Source: Pseudomonadota bacterium (GTDB lineage Bacteria; Pseudomonadota; Gammaproteobacteria; Burkholderiales; Methylophilaceae). Taken from it: 64,000 nucleotides of DNA. The translations under genes were made by a program, and so were the position numbers. Where the stretch lies: the NCBI GenBank assembly GCA_020053735.1, contig JAGVMP010000011.1, positions 62,001 through 126,000 of the forward strand, written 5' to 3'. Positions within the stretch are counted from its first letter, which is position 1. The number at the start of each line of letters is the position of its first letter. The notes under the pieces are model-generated. The model worked only from the letters and a program-made list of their open reading frames with translations. It was not told the DNA's origin and searched no databases. Positions 59,994 to 64,000 of the stretch are shown here, piece after piece.

Positions 59994-60772
59994 TGTGCAT
60001 GCCCCTCGCTATTGTTTGCCGCTTGCGCAGCTGGGTTAGCTACTACAGGGTTGCTGCTTTTATTGACTTTATCCACCACATAGCCAGTGACTTTGAATCC
60101 GCTAGGATTGGCTATTATGTTTTTTTCTAAAGTACGCAATGTTGGTTTTTGGTAGGTGTAACTCAGCGTGGCGATGTATTCCGCGCCAATTTCAACATCC
60201 AGTCCGCGCTCGCGTGTGCTGCGCTCAAAACGTACCACCGCCGTGCCTGAGTTGCTTGGTGGTAGCGTACTTGAAACAATATGAATACGGCGTTCGGTAT
60301 AATTACCCAGCTGCTTATCAATCGAGTTCGCCCCTTGATATAGCGCATCATACGCTTTTGCAATTTCATCCCCTGACAATGCCATGGTTTTATCATGGTC
60401 GTATTGCAACAGCATCCAGTTGTAACGTTCACGGCTATTGACGTATTCTTCCACCCAGTGCTTGTCCCATTGTTCTGAACTCATGGGTATGGCTGTACTG
60501 GTATCTACCAATTGCGCTTCGCCAGTTGCTTGGTCAACTAAAAAAGTCATGGGCACGACTTTATAAAATGGCAGCATTACCACCAAACCCGTGATGCTTA
60601 AAGCTGTAAACACCGTTGATACACCAGCGATTTTCCAAGCACGCGATTCAGATTGCATCAGCGCCAGCGTTTGCGAGGCTTCCCAATCTCTGGCCTGTTG
60701 GTGAATGTCTGTTTTGTCTTTGTTAAACGTTTGCTTAACCGAGCTCACTAATTTTTTAGCCAATTGAATCAT
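59990..60772 (-). CDS. virB8: VirB8-type inner-membrane protein
   Basis: The 260-residue protein has a short cytoplasmic N-terminus, one membrane helix (about 46-68) and a periplasmic NTF2-like VirB8 domain with WVEEYVNSRERYNW and TLSYTYQKPTLRTLEKNIIANPSGFKV in consecutive parts, the usual VirB8 end. It nucleates assembly of the channel. AAGGA precedes its ATG. Confidence 0.9.
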   Translation of the reverse strand: MIQLAKKLVSSVKQTFNKDKTDIHQQARDWEASQTLALMQSESRAWKIAGVSTVFTALSITGLVVMLPFYKVVPMTFLVDQATGEAQLVDTSTAIPMSSEQWDKHWVEEYVNSRERYNWMLLQYDHDKTMALSGDEIAKAYDALYQGANSIDKQLGNYTERRIHIVSSTLPPSNSGTAVVRFERSTRERGLDVEIGAEYIATLSYTYQKPTLRTLEKNIIANPSGFKVTGYVVDKVNKSSNPVVANPAAQAANNSEGHAQ

Positions 60773-60806
60773 TATTATCCTTGTGTCTGTCTATTTAAAA
60801 CTGTTC

Positions 60807-61964
60807 TTATCGACGCATACGACTAGCAATTTGATGAGCAACGTGTCTAGCAACATCTCTAGCACCTTGCCCCATGCTTTGACCCAGTGCTACAGCACCT
60901 GCGCCTTGCCCAGCAGCTTGCAGCCCTCGCCCGAATCCACCACTAACTCCGCCCCCTACTGGCGCGATTGTTCCGCCACCACCAGTTCCAGCACTAGAAC
61001 CGCCATTGCTGCTTAATGCTCTCCAAGCTTGTCTGCCCAATGCCGCAGTGGCTAGCATTAAACCCAGTCCACCTGAGTTATCACCGCCACCCACTAGGCT
61101 GTGGGCGATGTTGTCGAGTTTGGTGAACATATAGCCAAATAGCACCATAATGGCGGCTAGCTTTAATACTGATTTAATGGCTTCTACTTGCTGAACACCG
61201 ATAAAATCAGCGGAGCGATCTACGTTAAAACCCAAATGAATGATGAAACCATTCACGATAACGAACACCAGACCTAAGAAAATAACGATAAAAAGATTTA
61301 GAATCAGCACGTACACTATTTTATTTTTCCAGCCCTCAAAATAATTTTTAGTCGGCTCAAAAGCTAACGCAGTAATAAATAGTGGCCCGATGGCTAAAGC
61401 AAGGGACAAAGTGAGTTGGGTGGTAAATAAGGTGTAGGCGACTGCTAACACCAACACCATTAAACCTAGGGAATACAAGCCTGAAGACACTTCAAGCGAT
61501 AAGGCAGACGGAACGTCATACCAATCGATGCCTTTGGCGGCTGTTTTAATGCTGTCATAGGGGACAAGTAATTTCTCAAAATTACAATCAATCACCGACA
61601 ATACGGCTTGTGTGCCAGTGCCAGCGGGAATACATACTGTCGCGCCTGCATTAGCTGAGCTTGCATTTGAAACACTGGCCATTGCTTGTGCCATAATATC
61701 GCCTACATTAGTCGCAACAAATGTTTGATAAACGCCAGCCGATAAAGCGATGTATAAAATCAGGTTCATCTTGACTGATTTCCACACAAGCGTAATCAGC
61801 GGTGCATGCACTTCACCACGCATGACGGCATAACCTGCAAATAGGTAATATACCGTCAGCGCAGCTGTGACAACACCAATCAATGCGAGGCTAAGCGCAG
61901 CCGAGACGCTATTGACGTAGGCATCCACAAATGAGAAAAATGTACCGCCGATGTAGTTAAACAT
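60807..61964 (-). CDS. virB6: VirB6/TrbL-type polytopic membrane protein
   Basis: The 385-residue protein has about six membrane helices, a central loop with a CIPAGTGTQAV region, and a Gly/Ala-rich cytoplasmic tail (GGGGTIAPVGGGVSGGFG) with an Arg-rich end. It is the channel protein contacted by DNA in the inner membrane. Its start lies 70 bases from the divergent higB start; the antisense higBA pair separates it from virB5. Confidence 0.85.
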   Translation of the reverse strand: MFNYIGGTFFSFVDAYVNSVSAALSLALIGVVTAALTVYYLFAGYAVMRGEVHAPLITLVWKSVKMNLILYIALSAGVYQTFVATNVGDIMAQAMASVSNASSANAGATVCIPAGTGTQAVLSVIDCNFEKLLVPYDSIKTAAKGIDWYDVPSALSLEVSSGLYSLGLMVLVLAVAYTLFTTQLTLSLALAIGPLFITALAFEPTKNYFEGWKNKIVYVLILNLFIVIFLGLVFVIVNGFIIHLGFNVDRSADFIGVQQVEAIKSVLKLAAIMVLFGYMFTKLDNIAHSLVGGGDNSGGLGLMLATAALGRQAWRALSSNGGSSAGTGGGGTIAPVGGGVSGGFGRGLQAAGQGAGAVALGQSMGQGARDVARHVAHQIASRMRR

Positions 61965-61999
61965 GGTGTATCTTTGTCGTTAGTGGTCGATAAAATTGC

Positions 62000-62028
62000 T
62001 TGACAACTATACGGCTAAACCGTACATT
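62000..62028 (+). promoter_or_regulatory. Sigma70 promoter and operator of higBA
   Basis: TTGACA (62000-62005), 17 bases, then TACATT (62023-62028) is a near-consensus promoter. An inverted repeat TACGG-CTAAA-CCGTA lies in the spacer and touches the -10, a fitting operator for autorepression by the HigA antitoxin. The -10 ends six bases before the higB ATG, so transcription should begin at or next to the start codon and the mRNA is probably leaderless. Confidence 0.72.
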
Positions 62029-62034
62029 AATACT

Positions 62035-62346
62035 ATGCACACGGTGATTGAAACTGAAATTTTTACCAAATATGCGGCTGACGTTTGGAATGAAGCGACT
62101 TATAGCGAATTTGTGACTTACATTGCGGCCAACCCGTTGGTGGGCGATATTATTCCGCAAAGCGGTGGTTGTCGTAAGGTACGCTGGGCGCGACAAGGTA
62201 CGGGCAAAAGTGGCGGCGTAAGAGTGATTTACTTTTTCACCGTGCATGAATGTGTTGTTTTGCTGATTGTGTACGCTAAGTCTAAGTTTGAGAACTTGCC
62301 TGCACACATTCTTAAAAAACTGAAAGACGAGGTTGAAAATGAATAA
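62035..62346 (+). CDS. higB: RelE/HigB-family toxin
   Basis: The 103-residue toxin (MHTVIETEIFTKYAADVW at the start) has the HigB2/RelE pattern CRKVRWARQGTGKSGGVRVIYFF, with the basic residues used for ribosome-dependent mRNA cleavage, followed by VLLIVYAKS. ATG 62035 is chosen because the longer frame from TTG 61996 runs through its promoter. It overlaps higA by eight bases. The toxin-first order is typical of HigBA. Confidence 0.85.
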   Translation: MHTVIETEIFTKYAADVWNEATYSEFVTYIAANPLVGDIIPQSGGCRKVRWARQGTGKSGGVRVIYFFTVHECVVLLIVYAKSKFENLPAHILKKLKDEVENE

Positions 62347-62617
62347 AATTGAAGATCCAGAATTAGCGCAATTTTGTGAAGACTTAGTTACTTCTGCCAA
62401 GCAAATGAAGGCAGGTAATGTGCGTGTAGCGTTTTCGCCAATTGCTAATATCCGCAATAAAATGCACTTAAGCCAAAGTAAATTTTCTGATTTACTGGGT
62501 GTGTCTGTACGCACGTTGCAAGATTGGGAGCAAGGTCGCGCCAAACCATCTGGTGCAGCTAAAACGCTACTTAAAATAGCTGAGCGCAACCCGGAGGCAT
62601 TGATAGCAGTCGCTTGA
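62339..62617 (+). CDS. higA: HigA-family antitoxin (XRE helix-turn-helix)
   Basis: The 92-residue protein has a C-terminal XRE-type DNA-binding domain: MHLSQSKFSDLLGVSVRTL and QDWEQGRAKPSGAA. It should neutralise HigB and repress the shared promoter by binding the operator between -35 and -10. I use ATG 62339, which overlaps the toxin stop. A TTG two codons earlier is possible. The pair may stabilise the conjugative element. Confidence 0.85.
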   Translation: MNKIEDPELAQFCEDLVTSAKQMKAGNVRVAFSPIANIRNKMHLSQSKFSDLLGVSVRTLQDWEQGRAKPSGAAKTLLKIAERNPEALIAVA

Positions 62618-62648
62618 TTACTCATATGAGTGGTGTTTAGCATCGCTA

Positions 62649-63335
62649 TTAATGCCAATCCGTAATCGGAGCTGGATAAGTACCAACAGCACCAACTCTT
62701 GCTTTTGCAGCGGCATAGTTCGCTTCTTTTTGTTGCTGTATCACGAGCTTGTTTTTAACCTCCGCTAACTGCGTACTCAGTTGCATCTGCATCATGGCGT
62801 TCTGCACTTTGGTTTGCTCGCCTGCGATACGCGCTTGCAACTCTCCAATGGACTTAGGGTCGGTCGTGCTATTGATTTCGTTAATCAGACCTTGAATTTG
62901 ACTTTGCAATGCCACACTGGTGTTGTAAGCATTTTCAAAACCCTGTTGGTCTTGATAATGCTTTTTAGCTTGCGCTTCGCAACGCGTCAGCTCAACACCT
63001 GCAAATCCGACGCAAATGGCAGGATGCTCTAATACTGGACTTAACACTTGGTTGTAAACATTTTTCCAGTCATCAGGCAGGTATTTTTTTAAGGAAGGAT
63101 CATTGAGCAGATTGCCAAACCCTCTATTGCCTGTCAGTGCCGTGTATTGCTGCACTTGTTGGTTAAACTGGTCTTTCATGGCGGTGAGTTGTAGTTCCCA
63201 TTTTTTGATATTTTCTAGAGTGTTGATTAGATTGGCGGCATCAATCACAGGAATACCGCCTGCATAAGCTGCGCTAGCCATCAATACACTCATCGCCAGC
63301 ACAAAAGCTATCATTGATTTTCTAACTTGTTTCAT
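62649..63335 (-). CDS. virB5: VirB5/TrbJ-type minor pilin protein
   Basis: The 228-residue protein has a signal peptide (to about ASAAYAG), then a long helical region: NTLENIKKWELQLTAMKDQFNQQ and late MQMQLSTQLAEVKNKLVIQQQ, typical of VirB5/TrbJ pilus-tip proteins. The Cys pair (AICVGF and TRCEAQ) lies in the middle. A GGGAGG site lies just upstream of the start. In this element the gene is separated from virB6 by higBA. Confidence 0.82.
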   Translation of the reverse strand: MKQVRKSMIAFVLAMSVLMASAAYAGGIPVIDAANLINTLENIKKWELQLTAMKDQFNQQVQQYTALTGNRGFGNLLNDPSLKKYLPDDWKNVYNQVLSPVLEHPAICVGFAGVELTRCEAQAKKHYQDQQGFENAYNTSVALQSQIQGLINEINSTTDPKSIGELQARIAGEQTKVQNAMMQMQLSTQLAEVKNKLVIQQQKEANYAAAKARVGAVGTYPAPITDWH

Positions 63336-63385
63336 TTGAAACCTCCCTAGTAAAATATGAATATCCTAAAATTTAAATCTGTTGA

Positions 63386-63401
63386 TTTTTTACGTAAAAA
63401 A
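63386..63401. repeat. 16-bp palindrome around ACGT, copy 2
   Basis: Identical to 49679-49694: T6-ACGT-A6. It lies in the short spacer between the trbM-like and virB5 genes, 51-66 bases upstream of the virB5 start, where an operator would be expected. Confidence 0.55.
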
Positions 63402-63411
63402 TAATGGGCAT

Positions 63412-63993
63412 TCAATTGACCCAATGCCCGCAGGTTTTTGGGGTGTTGTAGTTCCCGCCAATACCTATACTGCCAATTCCCCCATACCCATTGCTTATGC
63501 CTTGAAATGGCCAAAAACCTGATTGTTGCGGCGGGTCTATCACATAATGTGCGCCCTGACCTAAATCGGTATATTCATGACCTTCATAGGCACTGCAATA
63601 GCTGGGTTTCGTGCTTGAGATGCAGCCCACACCAAACCCACCTATTATTCCACTGCCAGCCGTATAACTAAGCAGTGTGGCGTTAAGTGATGCTGCATCA
63701 CATCTGCCTGCACCATGCGCGATGGCTTGCACAAGTGACTGCATTTGTGGTGTCTGTGCCGACACTGGGCATAAATTCAAAAAGTTGATACGCGCGTCTA
63801 ACGTGTCGCTAAAATCATCAAAATCAATATCGAAGTAATGCGTGAGTGAAGGTGTGCATTCATTCGGTGGTGCGCCTGTTGATAGGCACAATATGGCTTC
63901 GCAGGACAGCTTCACCAAACCTGTCAGCACCCCATCCGCTTGTGCTAGGCTGATTTGTACTAGCAATGCTGCGGCAATCAACCACTTAATCAA
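63412..63993 (-). CDS. TrbM/KikA-family secreted protein
   Basis: The protein has a signal peptide (to SLAQA) and the TrbM signature: LSCEAILCLSTGAPPNECTPSL, then YFDI and FLNLCPVS, with several Cys likely forming disulfides. TrbM/KikA proteins belong to IncP-type and IncN-type transfer operons, and their exact function is unclear. The visible start is a TTG at 63993, but the frame is open to the window edge, so the true start may lie outside. The missing virB2, virB3 and virB4 genes should be further upstream. Confidence 0.78.
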   Translation of the reverse strand: MIKWLIAAALLVQISLAQADGVLTGLVKLSCEAILCLSTGAPPNECTPSLTHYFDIDFDDFSDTLDARINFLNLCPVSAQTPQMQSLVQAIAHGAGRCDAASLNATLLSYTAGSGIIGGFGVGCISSTKPSYCSAYEGHEYTDLGQGAHYVIDPPQQSGFWPFQGISNGYGGIGSIGIGGNYNTPKTCGHWVN

Positions 63994-64000
63994 TGTTAGT

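Noticed and set aside
61957-62658. A 233-codon minus-strand frame between virB5 and virB6
   Set aside because: It is antisense to the well supported higB and higA genes and has no recognisable protein features.
1-64000. CRISPR array
   Set aside because: No regularly spaced short repeats and no cas genes were seen.

Overview
The window looks like a chromosome segment of a Gram-negative betaproteobacterium. A methylotroph-type Methylophilaceae or another member of the Nitrosomonadales is my best guess, from overall gene style, moderate-to-low GC, an aryl-polyene cluster with a XanB2-type chorismatase, and a P-type conjugation module. No rRNA gene, complete tRNA gene or CRISPR array is visible.

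Region 1 (1-2.9 kb) holds the start of a BON-domain lipoprotein gene on the minus strand, then a lipoprotein of the phospholipase D/cardiolipin synthase family and an uncharacterised secreted protein. Region 2 (3.1-17.3 kb) is an aryl-polyene (xanthomonadin-like) pigment cluster. A long plus-strand operon encodes ACP, membrane protein, acyl ligase, two hot-dog dehydratases, acyltransferase, LolA-like carrier, MMPL exporter, hydrolase, polysaccharide deacetylase, ketosynthase, chain-length-factor-like protein and ketoreductase. A convergent minus-strand operon encodes the chorismatase (hydroxybenzoate starter), a PlsC acyltransferase and a glycosyltransferase. Together they should make a hydroxybenzoate-primed polyene, attach it to a lipid and export it to the outer membrane.

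Region 3 (17.5-49.4 kb) is an AT-richer island made of blocks that each begin with a 3' half of a tRNA-Lys gene (17.5, 21.6 and 37.3 kb), each next to a hairpin. A broken tyrosine integrase lies beside the third. The second and third blocks are a diverged segmental duplication offset by about 15.7 kb. Both carry an NtrC-type response regulator and sensor kinase, a divergent outer-membrane barrel and small phosphate-binding-like protein, an EamA gene (dead in the second copy), and, at the far end, PAP2 phosphatase, DUF3413-type sulfatase/phosphotransferase and metallophosphoesterase genes. Between these conserved ends the cargo differs: an LtaS-like enzyme plus QseBC/PepSY/COG4705 genes in the first copy; GtrA, GT2 and GT39 lipid-sugar genes in the second. 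I found sigma54-type -24/-12 promoters with upstream ATGCA-N5-TGCAT-like sites before the sulfatase and metallophosphoesterase genes in both copies. This suggests that the paired NtrC-type regulators drive a duplicated envelope-remodelling regulon.

Region 4 (49.6-64 kb) is part of an integrative/conjugative element: candidate oriT, orphan adenine methyltransferase, TraX, MOB-P-type relaxase, MobC, KfrB-like protein, VirD4, a VirB7-like small lipoprotein, VirB11, B10, B9, B8, B6, B5 and TrbM on the minus strand. An antisense HigBA toxin-antitoxin pair is inserted between virB5 and virB6. The remaining virB genes and any integrase must lie beyond the right edge.
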